From Mucilaginibacter ginkgonis (GTDB taxonomy: Bacteria; Bacteroidota; Bacteroidia; Sphingobacteriales; Sphingobacteriaceae), in assembly GCF_009754905.2 (NCBI RefSeq), contig NZ_CP066775.1, positions 1,798,001 to 1,862,000 on the forward strand: 64,000 nt of DNA. Direction: 5' to 3'. Each line of letters starts with the position of its first letter. Within the stretch, counting starts at the first letter, position 1. A model generated the notes under the pieces. The model was not told the DNA's origin. It did no database searches and saw nothing but the letters and a program-made list of their open reading frames with translations. Positions 8,227 through 16,386 of the stretch are shown here, in pieces. The position numbers and the translations under genes are program-made.

Positions 8227-9312
8227 GTGATCAGGCAAAATTTATGTTGGTTTATCGGTGTGGCTCTGCTTGCTTCAATAGCAGGTTGTGGTGTTGTCAG
8301 GTCTGTTGGTAAAAACCCGCGGGGTGCAGACCTTTCACGCATCGATACTGTTGCCAATTACAAAAACGGGGCTTTTGACAACGAAGCAGAGCGGGCGGAC
8401 TCGACCAAAAAACGCTGGGTGTTTTTAGATAAACATCCTAAAACGATTAAACCTTCGAGCGCCATACCGTGGGTAAAAACCGACTTAAAAGCACTGGCAG
8501 CCCCCGCGCCGACTATAGTATGGTTCGGGCATTCTTCTTTACTGATTAAGACCTTGCAAGGCAATATCCTTATCGACCCGATCTTTAGCAACCATGCAGG
8601 GCCTGTTCCGCGTGTCATGAAAGCTTTCCCCGGCACGATGAACTATCACGCCGAAGACATGCCGCCAATAGACGTGCTTATTATTTCGCATGATCATTAT
8701 GACCATCTTGATTACCGTACCCTGCGAAAACTTCGAAATAAGATCAGACTGGCAGTTGTGCCCCTTGGCATCGGTTCAGATTTGGTTTATTGGGGATTTG
8801 ACCGCAAGAAGATCATCGAATTAAACTGGCACCAATCTACAACTTCGCCGGGTGGCATAAAGATCACTGCAGCCCCCTCACGTCATAAGAGCAACCGTAC
8901 TTACGGCAAGGAAAACAAGACTCTTTGGGCATCATACATAATACAGTCTAACAATTATAAAATTTACTTTGGCGGCGATGGCGGGTACGGGCCCCAGTTT
9001 AAAGATATAGGTAAACGTTATGGCCCATTTGATTTGGCGCTGCTGGAATGCGGGCAATACAGCCCCAACTGGCCTTGGACACATCTGTGGCTTGGACAGG
9101 CAGCCCAAGCCGCAGCAGACGTTAACGCAAAAATGCTGCAGCCTATTCATTGGGCAAAGTTTAAAGAAGCAGAACATCCATGGAATGAACCGATAGAGAA
9201 GTTAGTACCGGCCGCCCAAAAATTGAATATACCTTTGAATGTCCCGCAGATTGGCGAGCCATATACGTTAGGAGATCCGCCTAAAACAGCAGTTTGGTGG
9301 GATTTTAAATAA
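8227..9312 (+). CDS. Metallo-beta-lactamase-fold lipoprotein, UlaG/NAPE-PLD-like hydrolase
   Basis: 361 residues from a GTG start. The N-terminal segment CWFIGVALLASIAGC is a lipoprotein signal, with Cys21 as the likely lipidated residue. The MBL fold is evident: GHSSLLIKTLQGNILIDPIF, then the metal motif HDHYDH (His155 to His160), a later FGGDGGYG strand and the C-terminal IHWAKF His. The arrangement is that of the UlaG/NAPE-PLD branch, which hydrolyses phosphodiester or lactone bonds. The substrate here is unknown, though an envelope location fits lipid-like substrates. It stands alone and is followed by a terminator at 9314-9341. Confidence 0.82.
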   Translation: MIRQNLCWFIGVALLASIAGCGVVRSVGKNPRGADLSRIDTVANYKNGAFDNEAERADSTKKRWVFLDKHPKTIKPSSAIPWVKTDLKALAAPAPTIVWFGHSSLLIKTLQGNILIDPIFSNHAGPVPRVMKAFPGTMNYHAEDMPPIDVLIISHDHYDHLDYRTLRKLRNKIRLAVVPLGIGSDLVYWGFDRKKIIELNWHQSTTSPGGIKITAAPSRHKSNRTYGKENKTLWASYIIQSNNYKIYFGGDGGYGPQFKDIGKRYGPFDLALLECGQYSPNWPWTHLWLGQAAQAAADVNAKMLQPIHWAKFKEAEHPWNEPIEKLVPAAQKLNIPLNVPQIGEPYTLGDPPKTAVWWDFK

Positions 9313-9313
9313 C

Positions 9314-9341
9314 AGAGCCTCACGAAATTTGTGAGGCTTTG
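9314..9341 (+). terminator. Rho-independent terminator of the MBL-fold lipoprotein gene
   Basis: AGCCTCAC, GAAATTT, GTGAGGCT forms an eight-pair stem starting six bases after the stop codon, followed by TTGTTGTG. Confidence 0.75.
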
Positions 9342-9343
9342 TT

Positions 9344-9498
9344 GTGCGGAAGAAAGGATTTTTCGCGCCCCCCATCCCGCGCACTTTCCCGCTCAAGAGA
9401 ATAGTTCGAACCCGCCGGGTTCGAGTCGATTCATACTTAAAAAGAAAACCCCGGCCAAATGGCCGGGGTTTTCTTTTTAAAGTGCGGAAGAAGGGACT
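9344..9498. repeat. Partial duplicate of the tRNA-Leu 3' end
   Basis: GTGCGGAAGAAAGGATT at 9344-9360 matches 15 of 17 bases of 9482-9498, which is the 3' end of the tRNA-Leu plus neighbouring sequence. Between the copies is a near-palindrome at 9405-9424 (TTCGAACCCGCCGGGTTCGA) resembling a T-arm, and the tRNA terminator. This could be a vestige of a duplicated or recombined tRNA end, such as a decayed attachment site. Confidence 0.4.
9440..9478. terminator. Terminator downstream of tRNA-Leu (bidirectional)
   Basis: AAAAAGAAAACCCCGGCC, AAAT, GGCCGGGGTTTTCTTTTT is an almost perfect stem with A and T runs on the two sides. It would end minus-strand transcription of the tRNA. Confidence 0.85.
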
Positions 9499-9564
9499 CG
9501 AACCCCCACGCCGTGAAGCGCCAGATCCTAAGTCTGGTGCGGCTACCAATTACGCCACTTCCGC
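9483..9564 (-). tRNA. tRNA-Leu (anticodon UAG)
   Basis: On the minus strand the acceptor arms GCGGAAG and CTTCCGC pair fully, with discriminator base A at 9483. The anticodon stem is CCAGA/TCTGG around loop CTTAGGA, giving anticodon UAG. The long variable arm (GCGCTTCACGGCG region) and the T-arm GGGGGTTCGAGTCCC identify a class II leucine tRNA of 82 bases. No CCA is encoded. A promoter lies just upstream and a terminator downstream, so it is a single-gene unit. Confidence 0.95.
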
Positions 9565-9583
9565 AGTTAGGATTTTGAGAGGG

Positions 9584-9615
9584 CAAAGATACATTTTATA
9601 ACTGTAATCCTGCAA
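9584..9615 (-). promoter_or_regulatory. Promoter of tRNA-Leu (TTG - N21 - TATCTTTG)
   Basis: The minus strand has TATCTTTG at 9591-9584, matching TAnnTTTG, and TTG at 9615-9613, 21 bases further upstream. This is the Bacteroidota -33/-7 arrangement. The box ends 20 bases before the mature tRNA 5' end. Confidence 0.65.
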
Positions 9616-9628
9616 TATTTTTCAATTT

Positions 9629-10420
9629 TTAGCCTTTGAGGCTGGCTAACAAGCTTTTAAAATATGGCACAGCAAGCAACATGCGGCTGCCATACCACGA
9701 AAACATTTCGCCGTCAACGAGGAGTATTCTGGTAGCCGGAAGATAGAATTGAAGTTCTTCTATATGTTTTTGCTTGAAAGGGTACGGTTCTGATGACAGG
9801 AAAACGAGATCGGGTTTTAAATCGGCCAATTGTTCTGAAGTTACCATGGGATAGCGTCCATCCGCAATGGCGTTAATAAAACCGCAACGACGCAGCATGT
9901 CGTCTATAAAAGTTCCGGTGCCGGCAGCCATATATGGTTTACGCCAGATAAGGTATGCCACTGTCTGCGAGTCAGCCCCAATTAATTCGCAGAACTGTTC
10001 TTCTACTTTGACAGCTATGTCATTGGCTTTCTCCGGCATTCCGGTTATTTCTCCAACAGCACAAATCATCTCGAGCGCGCTATCCAGATCATAAATATCA
10101 CTAACCCAAACCGGGAAATGCACGGCTAGTTCTTCTATCTGAGCACGCTCGTTTTCTTCTTTATTAGCAATGATCAGGTCGGGTTTCAATGACGTGATCT
10201 TTTCTACATCAAGCTGTTTTGTGCCGCCCACTTTTACCACTTGCTTCGTTTCACCGGCCGGGTGAATACAGAATTTGGTAATGCCAACAATTTTGTCTTC
10301 CAATCCTAAATCGAATAATAATTCGGTTTGTGAAGGGACTAGTGAGACTATGCGTTGCGGCGGAAAAGAAATTTTCACCTCCCTGCCCATTTGATCAATG
10401 AAGGGTTTGCTAAAAGGCAT
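9629..10420 (-). CDS. Helical-backbone metal receptor, BtuF-like substrate-binding protein
   Basis: I start at the ATG at 10420 (MPFSKPFIDQMGREV), giving 263 residues and overlapping the 3' end of the sugar phosphotransferase gene. The sequence fits the BtuF/FhuD type III periplasmic-binding fold: PQRIVSLVPSQTELLFDLGL near residue 25, KPDLIIANKEEN in the first lobe, a long linking helix, and LKPDLVFLSSEPYPFK in the second lobe. No signal peptide is visible and no ABC transporter genes are adjacent, which is common for this Bacteroidota branch. Binding of cobalamin or another metal chelate is inferred from fold only. It may be a passenger at the end of the kds operon. Confidence 0.75.
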   Translation of the reverse strand: MPFSKPFIDQMGREVKISFPPQRIVSLVPSQTELLFDLGLEDKIVGITKFCIHPAGETKQVVKVGGTKQLDVEKITSLKPDLIIANKEENERAQIEELAVHFPVWVSDIYDLDSALEMICAVGEITGMPEKANDIAVKVEEQFCELIGADSQTVAYLIWRKPYMAAGTGTFIDDMLRRCGFINAIADGRYPMVTSEQLADLKPDLVFLSSEPYPFKQKHIEELQFYLPATRILLVDGEMFSWYGSRMLLAVPYFKSLLASLKG

Positions 10421-11810
10421 TGTCGTCGCCCACAAGGGTTACCCAAACGGTAAGAAAAATGATCTTCATATCCAGAAGGAAAGACCAGTTTTCTAAGTAC
10501 CACACATCATGCTCAATGCGTTTTTCCATGGTCGCCGGGTCTTTAGTTTCGCCGCGGTAACCGCGCACCTGCGCCCAGCCCGTTACGCCGGGTTTTACCA
10601 AATGGCGCACCATATACTTCTCAATCTCTTTAGCGTATTGCTCGGTATGTCTTAACATGTGCGGCCGCGGGCCAACAACAGACATATCCCCTACCAGCAC
10701 ATTGAAGAATTGCGGCAACTCATCGATATTGGTCTTCCGCATAAAGGCGCCAATTGGCGTTAAGCGGCTATCGTTACGTGTTGCCTGTTTGGTATGGGCA
10801 TCATCGCTAATACGCATACTGCGCAACTTTACGCACATAAATTGTTTATTATCAAGCCCCGACCTGGCCTGAGTAAAAAACACCGGCCCTTTTGACTGCA
10901 GCTTGATGATGATACCCATTAAAGGAATTAACCAACTTGCCACAAACACCAACATAAATAGAGAGAACGCCACATCAAAGATACGTTTGATGACGCGGTT
11001 GAGCGTATTTTCCAAAGGCTCTGGGCGAAGCGAAATAACCGGTATACTGCCAAAACTTTGTACTATGGTTGTGCGGTTATTATAATTATAATATTCCGGC
11101 ACCAATTTAAAGCGGATCATGTGTTTATCTGCTTCGCGCATTAAAAGGTCAATCGTATCTGCTTCGCTGTTTGGCAGGGTGCAGAATAATTCCTGAACTT
11201 TTTTTTCATTGATATAATTTAAACAGGTATCTGTGGTGCCCAATAACAGGTCGCTACTGATCAGGTATTCCGGCTTATCGTCAAAAAAACCCAGCATGTT
11301 ATAACCAATGTCCGGGTTCTCTTTCATGTATTCGTAAAGGTCATTCCCAACCCGGCGCGCGCCTACAATAGCTACATTCCTTTTGCTGATCAGCACGTGG
11401 CGGTCACCTTTGCGTATACCCAGAAAGATCAGTTTCCAAAGCCCCAGTAACACTGCAAAAATGCCTAGCGCGTAAATTAAATATTGTCGGGTTACGGTGT
11501 AGGATTTTGTTCCGGTTATAAAAACCGTTACGGAGATAAGTGCAACAAATAACAAGTAGGTGCGGAAAACATTGCGATAAGTGATGATTGCATCTTTGTT
11601 GAGCACGCCGCTATACAAACCTGATATGTTTGCCGACAAAAACCATATGAGATTGGCGAACAATATCAGCGGTAAGTAATGCTCTGAGCGGATGGTACTT
11701 ACAGGCAACAGGCTCACTGTTACATACGCCAGCAACAAACTGAGGTTTAACACGATATAGTCTACAACCAGATTTGCAGCCTTAATAAACGTTGCGTACC
11801 TGTGGATCAT
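10410..11810 (-). CDS. Undecaprenyl-phosphate sugar phosphotransferase (WcaJ-like)
   Basis: 466 residues. The first 125 contain four to five membrane spans; a Rossmann-like domain follows (NVAIVGARRVGNDLYEYMKE), then a further span near residue 285, then the bacterial sugar transferase domain. Conserved parts of that domain are KLQSKGPVFFTQARSGLDNK, the KTNIDELPQFFNVLVGDMSVVGPRP core with its catalytic Asp-Glu, and HLVKPGVTGWAQVRGYRGET. Such enzymes place the first sugar phosphate on undecaprenyl phosphate to start capsule or exopolysaccharide. The start overlaps the kdsD stop (TAATG), so the two are translationally linked. No other glycosyltransferases are in the window. Confidence 0.92.
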   Translation of the reverse strand: MIHRYATFIKAANLVVDYIVLNLSLLLAYVTVSLLPVSTIRSEHYLPLILFANLIWFLSANISGLYSGVLNKDAIITYRNVFRTYLLFVALISVTVFITGTKSYTVTRQYLIYALGIFAVLLGLWKLIFLGIRKGDRHVLISKRNVAIVGARRVGNDLYEYMKENPDIGYNMLGFFDDKPEYLISSDLLLGTTDTCLNYINEKKVQELFCTLPNSEADTIDLLMREADKHMIRFKLVPEYYNYNNRTTIVQSFGSIPVISLRPEPLENTLNRVIKRIFDVAFSLFMLVFVASWLIPLMGIIIKLQSKGPVFFTQARSGLDNKQFMCVKLRSMRISDDAHTKQATRNDSRLTPIGAFMRKTNIDELPQFFNVLVGDMSVVGPRPHMLRHTEQYAKEIEKYMVRHLVKPGVTGWAQVRGYRGETKDPATMEKRIEHDVWYLENWSFLLDMKIIFLTVWVTLVGDDNAF

Positions 11811-12745
11811 TACCTGTTGTAAATCTGGTAAACTCCGGATACTGTACGTTGTTCTGCCGAGCCGACCAATACGGTAGTGATCTTACGCCTGATCATCAGC
11901 TGCTCGGCCTCGTCTGCAAGGATATTTTCGTCAATAAATACCGGTTCTGCAGTCATGATATCGCTAATGATCATATTGTTTACATTAGCGTTCTTGAGCA
12001 GGGCCCGGCGCAGGTCGCCATCGGTAACAATACCTTCCACTTGTTCTTTATTTCCTACGATCACCATGCCCAATCTTCCCTCGCTCATGCGCAGCAACAG
12101 GTCTGTAAAGGAAGCATCTTTGTCAATGAAAGGCAGTTTATCTACCTGCATATTTTCTTTAACCTTGGCCAGCAAACGCTTGCCCAAGTTACCACCCGGA
12201 TGAAATTTAGCAAAGTCGCCGGGTTTAAATTCACGCAGTTCCATCAAAGCTACGGCAAGCGCGTCGCCCATAACCAATGTAGCGGTGGTTGATGATGTTG
12301 GTGCCAGTTCAAGCGGGCAAGCCTCACGCGGCACGGCGACCAATAAATGATGGTCGCTATTCCTGGCCAGCGTTGAATTGGCATTTCCCGTCATACTGAT
12401 AATGGTATTACCGTTCCATTTTAAAAAGGGAATAATTTTGAGTACTTCATCGGTCTCGCCGGAGTATGAGATGAGGATAACAATATCCTTTGCCTCTACC
12501 ATGCCCAGGTCGCCATGAAAGGCTTCTCCCGGGTGCAGGAAAAACGACGGAGTGCCCGTACTGGCTAATGTAGCTGCTATCTTCTTACCGATAGTGCCCG
12601 ATTTGCCCATGCCTGCTACTATAAGTTTGCCCTGACAGCCGAGTATGGCCTCTACAACCGCGTTGAATGAACCATCGATATTATCGGCAACATGTTTTAA
12701 TGAGCCGATCTCGATATCGAACACGCGTTTAGCTATATTATCCAT
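11810..12745 (-). CDS. kdsD: Arabinose-5-phosphate isomerase, KpsF/GutQ family
   Basis: 311 residues: an N-terminal SIS domain (GKLIVAGMGKSGTIGKKIAA, then HPGEAFHGDLGMVEAKDIVI and ISYSGETDEVLKIIP) followed by two CBS domains (residues 195-311, with LGMVIVGNKEQVEGIVTDGD). The enzyme converts ribulose 5-phosphate to arabinose 5-phosphate, the precursor of KDO. It sits directly downstream of kdsA with one base between stop and start, which strongly supports the assignment. Length and domain order are normal. Confidence 0.95.
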   Translation of the reverse strand: MDNIAKRVFDIEIGSLKHVADNIDGSFNAVVEAILGCQGKLIVAGMGKSGTIGKKIAATLASTGTPSFFLHPGEAFHGDLGMVEAKDIVILISYSGETDEVLKIIPFLKWNGNTIISMTGNANSTLARNSDHHLLVAVPREACPLELAPTSSTTATLVMGDALAVALMELREFKPGDFAKFHPGGNLGKRLLAKVKENMQVDKLPFIDKDASFTDLLLRMSEGRLGMVIVGNKEQVEGIVTDGDLRRALLKNANVNNMIISDIMTAEPVFIDENILADEAEQLMIRRKITTVLVGSAEQRTVSGVYQIYNR

Positions 12746-12746
12746 C

Positions 12747-13526
12747 TTAGCTTAACAAAGGAGCAATGGTTTTCTCAAGCTCATGCAGTTTTACCATGTT
12801 TGGCCCGTCGCTCATGGCATTGTCCGGGTCGGGGTGTGTTTCCATAAAGTAACCGTCTGCGCCAAAGGCTTTGGCGGCTAAGGCCATCATCGGCACAAAG
12901 GTGCGGTCGCCACCTGTTTTACCACCCGCACCGCCGGGCCGTTGCACAGAGTGCGTGCAATCCATGCACACCGGGTGGCCAAATTTTTTCAAATCGTATA
13001 TATTACGGAAGTCCACCACCAGGTTATTATAACCATACATGTTGCCACGTTCTGTGAGTATTACCTGGTGATTGCCGGCCTCAACTACCTTCTGCGCAGG
13101 ATATTCCATATCCATGCCTGACAGGAACTGTGCCTTTTTTACGTTAACGATCTTTCCTGTTTCAGCCGCCGCGATCAAAAGATCTGTCTGACGGCATAAA
13201 AATGCAGGTATCTGTAGAATATCGGCTACTTCGGCAATACGTTTTGCTTGGATACTCTCATGAATATCTGTCGTAACGGGCAAACCGAATTTCTCTTTAA
13301 CCAGTTGCAGCATGTCCATGCCCTTGTCTAAACCCGGCCCGCGAAACGCGTGCCCTGATGTACGGTTGGCCTTATCGAAAGATGACTTAAAAACTACCGG
13401 CACATTGTATTTGCTGCCTATCTCAGCCACCTTTTCGGCAACAGTGTACAGCAGGTCCTGGCTTTCCATTACGCATGGGCCGATTATAAAAAACGGCTTC
13501 TGCTTTATGTTTTCGTATAATGTCAT
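12747..13526 (-). CDS. kdsA: 3-deoxy-8-phosphooctulonate synthase
   Basis: 259 residues. It condenses arabinose 5-phosphate with phosphoenolpyruvate to KDO 8-phosphate for lipopolysaccharide. Family signatures include FFIIGPCVMES near the start, KSSFDKANRTSGHAFRGPGL, LPVTTDIHE, ILQIPAFLCRQTDLL, the MDCTHSVQRPGG loop and GYFMETHPDPDNAMSDGPNM at the end. It is first in kdsA-kdsD-phosphotransferase-BtuF-like, with the genes touching or overlapping. A possible -7 box (CATCTTTG, one mismatch) lies 20 or so bases upstream. Confidence 0.97.
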   Translation of the reverse strand: MTLYENIKQKPFFIIGPCVMESQDLLYTVAEKVAEIGSKYNVPVVFKSSFDKANRTSGHAFRGPGLDKGMDMLQLVKEKFGLPVTTDIHESIQAKRIAEVADILQIPAFLCRQTDLLIAAAETGKIVNVKKAQFLSGMDMEYPAQKVVEAGNHQVILTERGNMYGYNNLVVDFRNIYDLKKFGHPVCMDCTHSVQRPGGAGGKTGGDRTFVPMMALAAKAFGADGYFMETHPDPDNAMSDGPNMVKLHELEKTIAPLLS

Positions 13527-13580
13527 AGGATGTAAGTGCTACAAAGATGCCAAATTTTTACGGATGACGCATTTGCAGAA

Positions 13581-15134
13581 TTATTGATCCAACCCTCCCC
13601 TGCGTATCGCTTTGGTTGGCACCGGCCACTTAACGCCTTCGGCCTTAACGGTCGAAGCGCGTTCAGGGTCTTCGCTGGCCATATACACCATAATAGCGGC
13701 AAGCATTGCATTATTGCTCAGATCATCAAAGATGATCTTATCATAAGTATCGCGGTTAGTGTGCCAGGTGTAATTGAAGTACGACCAGTTAAGCGAGCCA
13801 AGCGAGAAACCAGGCGCGCCGACAGCTACAAAAGAAGCAAAGTCTGACCCGCCACCACCCGGTGCACCCGGGAAAACAGTTTTAACACGGTTCTTAATGG
13901 AATCCGGCGCGGCAGCAAGCCAACGGGTCAAATAATTCTTCGCATCTGCGTAACCCTGGCCTGACAGGTTTATTACGCGACCGGTGCCATTATCCTGGTT
14001 AAACAGTGCCTGCAGGTTTTTCACTATTTCGGGGTGATCTTCCACAAAAGCGCGTGAACCGTTTAGGCCCTCTTCTTCGCTGCCCCAATGCCCAACTAAA
14101 ATGGTTCGTTTTGGGTGCGGATAGAATGTCTTTAACAAGCGCATGGCTTCCATCATCGTTAGGGTGCCGGTGCCATTATCTGTAGCGCCTGTACCGCCAT
14201 CCCAGGAATCAAAGTGTGCCGATAGCATCACATACTCATCCGGCTTCTCGCTTCCTTTTATTTCTGCGATGGTATTGAAGGTTGGGACAACACCCAACTC
14301 TTTAGACTCGCAATGAATGGCCAGTTTAGGAACTGTTCCACCTTCTATCAGGCGATACAATAACGTGTAATCTTCAAGTGCAACGTCAACCGTCGGAATC
14401 GCTTTCGTATACGCCTGGAATATCTTATCAACCCCAAACCCCGCCGACCATAGGTTAGTAATAATACCTGCCGCGCCCGCCTTTTCTAAAGCGACAGGTA
14501 GTGTTTTAGCAGTATGTCCTGTTTTGCTGATGCGTTTTTTCCAGGCATCCGTCATAGCCGTGCGCTCAGCTTTCATTTTATCGAACGATTCCTTCAAGGC
14601 AAATTCCTTCCAGTTATCGTCGGGCCGGCCGGTTGGCTGATTGGTTGACACCAATACAAATTTGCCTTTAACTTTCGGCATCCAGGCAGCGTAGGCGGCA
14701 GAATCTGCAAGATCGGGCAATAAAATCACCTCGGCGGTGACCGTTTTATTGCCCATGCCCGGGCTCCATGCCAATTGTGTTCCTTCTAACGACTTTACCC
14801 TTGGCGATACCATATCGATGTGCGATATACCCCGCTCCCATCCGCGCCACTCGCCCCACTTTTCGTTTTTAGCCGATATACCCCAGCTTTGATACTTGGC
14901 TACCGCCCAATCGTTAGCCTGCTTCATTCCGGGCGTGCCAACCAAACGCGGGCCAATGCCGTCAAAAAGTTCGTGCGCCAGGGTTTTCAGCTGCGAGTTG
15001 TTAGTTTCTTCGGCCACCATGGCATCTACTACAGATTTTGACGACTGCGCGTTAACGCTACCTGAAAGCATTAAGCCGACGGCAAGAGCAGCAAAAGGTT
15101 TATAATTGCGGAAAAGGGTAAAGTTTGTTTTCAT
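13581..15134 (-). CDS. Secreted M28-family zinc aminopeptidase with PA domain
   Basis: 517 residues with a Sec signal (AALAVGLMLSGSVNAQ). A PA-like insert occupies the middle (residues 130-270). The M28 metal site is complete: SAHFDSWDGGTGATDNGTG (His and bridging Asp), GSEEEGLNGS (catalytic Glu and metal Glu), NQDNGTG (Asp) and WHTNRDTYD (His). It probably trims peptides in the periplasm or outside the cell. It precedes kdsA on the same strand by 54 bases but is probably a separate unit. The family (M28, glutamate carboxypeptidase or aminopeptidase branch) is secure; the exact specificity is not. Confidence 0.92.
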   Translation of the reverse strand: MKTNFTLFRNYKPFAALAVGLMLSGSVNAQSSKSVVDAMVAEETNNSQLKTLAHELFDGIGPRLVGTPGMKQANDWAVAKYQSWGISAKNEKWGEWRGWERGISHIDMVSPRVKSLEGTQLAWSPGMGNKTVTAEVILLPDLADSAAYAAWMPKVKGKFVLVSTNQPTGRPDDNWKEFALKESFDKMKAERTAMTDAWKKRISKTGHTAKTLPVALEKAGAAGIITNLWSAGFGVDKIFQAYTKAIPTVDVALEDYTLLYRLIEGGTVPKLAIHCESKELGVVPTFNTIAEIKGSEKPDEYVMLSAHFDSWDGGTGATDNGTGTLTMMEAMRLLKTFYPHPKRTILVGHWGSEEEGLNGSRAFVEDHPEIVKNLQALFNQDNGTGRVINLSGQGYADAKNYLTRWLAAAPDSIKNRVKTVFPGAPGGGGSDFASFVAVGAPGFSLGSLNWSYFNYTWHTNRDTYDKIIFDDLSNNAMLAAIMVYMASEDPERASTVKAEGVKWPVPTKAIRRGGLDQ

Positions 15135-15232
15135 CCCGGTAATTTAGATAAAGTTAGAGGAAGACCAAAACGACGATAAAATAATTCGCTTCTGCAATGC
15201 GATTTAAATCTTAGCTTAGCTATCTCTCAATC

Positions 15233-16249
15233 ATGAACCGCAAATATTTTATCACCAGTCTGGCTTTCGCAACGGCTCTCCCCACTTTAAATTTAGAGGC
15301 CAAAACTGTAGCTAATACAGGTAGTTTAAAGATCCCGCCATACCTTAAACCCGGCGACACGATAGGCATCAGTTGCCCCGCGAGTGATATAACCGTTAAA
15401 GAAGTTGAATCGGCGAAACAATTGATGGAAAGCTGGGGCTTCAAAGTGGTGCTGGGCGAAACCGTCGGCAAGAAAGATATGACCTATGGTGGTACTGACG
15501 ATGAGCGCCTGGCAGATTTCCAGAAAATGCTTGACGACACAGATATTAAAGCCATTATGTGTGGCCGAGGTGGCTATGGTGTAGTGCGTATTATCGACCG
15601 CCTTAATTTTAGCCGCTTTGCCAGGCAGCCTAAATGGATCATCGGCTTTAGTGATATCACGGTTCTGCATAGCCACATTAACCGCAACTTTAGCATAGCT
15701 ACGCTGCACGCTAAAATGTGTAACAGCTTTCCGGATGATTGGACAAAAGCTGAGCCGATACAGATCGAGACAATAAACTCTATCAAGCAAGCACTAACAG
15801 GCGAGCGTATGAGCTACACCTCGCCGCCGACTAACGCTAACCGCGCCGGGAGCTCGAAAGCACAATTGATTGGCGGGAACTTAAGTATACTAAGCAACTT
15901 ATCAGGAACCAAATCACAGACCGTAACGCAGGGTAAGATCCTGTTTATAGAAGATACAGGTGAATATCCCTACAACATTGACCGCTTGTTGTGGAACCTG
16001 AAACGAAGCGGCCAATTGACCGGACTTGCCGGGCTCATCATCGGCGGATTTAAAATGAAGCCCGACGATGCAGGCGAAGAGTTTGGCAAAACTATCTACG
16101 ATATCGTTCTTGAAAAAGTTAAAGGATATAACTATCCGGTCTGTTTCGATTTTCCGGTGGGCCATCAGCGCAATAATTTCGCGCTTAAGTGTGGTGTCGT
16201 ACACGAATTGACCGTTACTGCCGAGGGTGGAAAGCTGGTGTCGATGTAG
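15233..16249 (+). CDS. LD-carboxypeptidase (peptidase family S66)
   Basis: 338 residues with an N-terminal signal (FITSLAFATALPTLNLEA). Family S66 marks are CGRGGYGVVRIIDRLNF, the nucleophile region WIIGFSDITVLHSHI, FIEDTGEYPYNIDRLLWNL (catalytic Glu) and FDFPVGHQRNNFALKCG (catalytic His). Such enzymes remove the terminal D-Ala from tetrapeptides in murein recycling, or cleave microcin C-like amides (MccF). An exported form suggests action on periplasmic murein fragments. It is a single gene divergent from the M28 peptidase, with repeat elements directly after its stop. Confidence 0.92.
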   Translation: MNRKYFITSLAFATALPTLNLEAKTVANTGSLKIPPYLKPGDTIGISCPASDITVKEVESAKQLMESWGFKVVLGETVGKKDMTYGGTDDERLADFQKMLDDTDIKAIMCGRGGYGVVRIIDRLNFSRFARQPKWIIGFSDITVLHSHINRNFSIATLHAKMCNSFPDDWTKAEPIQIETINSIKQALTGERMSYTSPPTNANRAGSSKAQLIGGNLSILSNLSGTKSQTVTQGKILFIEDTGEYPYNIDRLLWNLKRSGQLTGLAGLIIGGFKMKPDDAGEEFGKTIYDIVLEKVKGYNYPVCFDFPVGHQRNNFALKCGVVHELTVTAEGGKLVSM

Positions 16250-16303
16250 AAAAAGCCCCAACCCAACCCAACTTTCCCTCTAAGGGAGGGCTTAAATCCC
16301 CTT
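16250..16303. repeat. CCCTC-type hairpin repeat downstream of the LD-carboxypeptidase
   Basis: AAAAAGCCCCAACCCAACCC, then CTTTCCCTCTAAGGGAGGGCTT. Read on the minus strand it is AAGCCCTCCCTTAGAGGG followed by GTTGGG units and GGGGCTTTTT, closely matching the stretch found inside aroA (21641-21680). It begins one base after the stop codon. Confidence 0.7.
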
Positions 16304-16308
16304 TTGTT

Positions 16309-16383
16309 GTCGTCCTGAGTGATACGAAGGATCTTACGCGCTGATGCATTTTGCATAAGATTCTTCACTGCGTTCAGAATGAC
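16309..16383. repeat. GTCGTCCTGAG...TTCAGAATGAC inverted repeat
   Basis: The left arm, from GTCGTCCTGAG to AAGGATCTT, is inversely repeated by AAGATTCTTCACTGCG to AGAATGAC (about 18 of 27 positions), with a palindromic ATGCATTTTGCAT-like middle. It fills the tail-to-tail gap before the FtsX-type permease gene. Confidence 0.65.
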
Positions 16384-16386
16384 AAA

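Noticed and set aside
9405..9424. A second tRNA gene next to tRNA-Leu
   Set aside because: Only a T-arm-like palindrome and a 3' end fragment are present; no anticodon arm or full acceptor stem.
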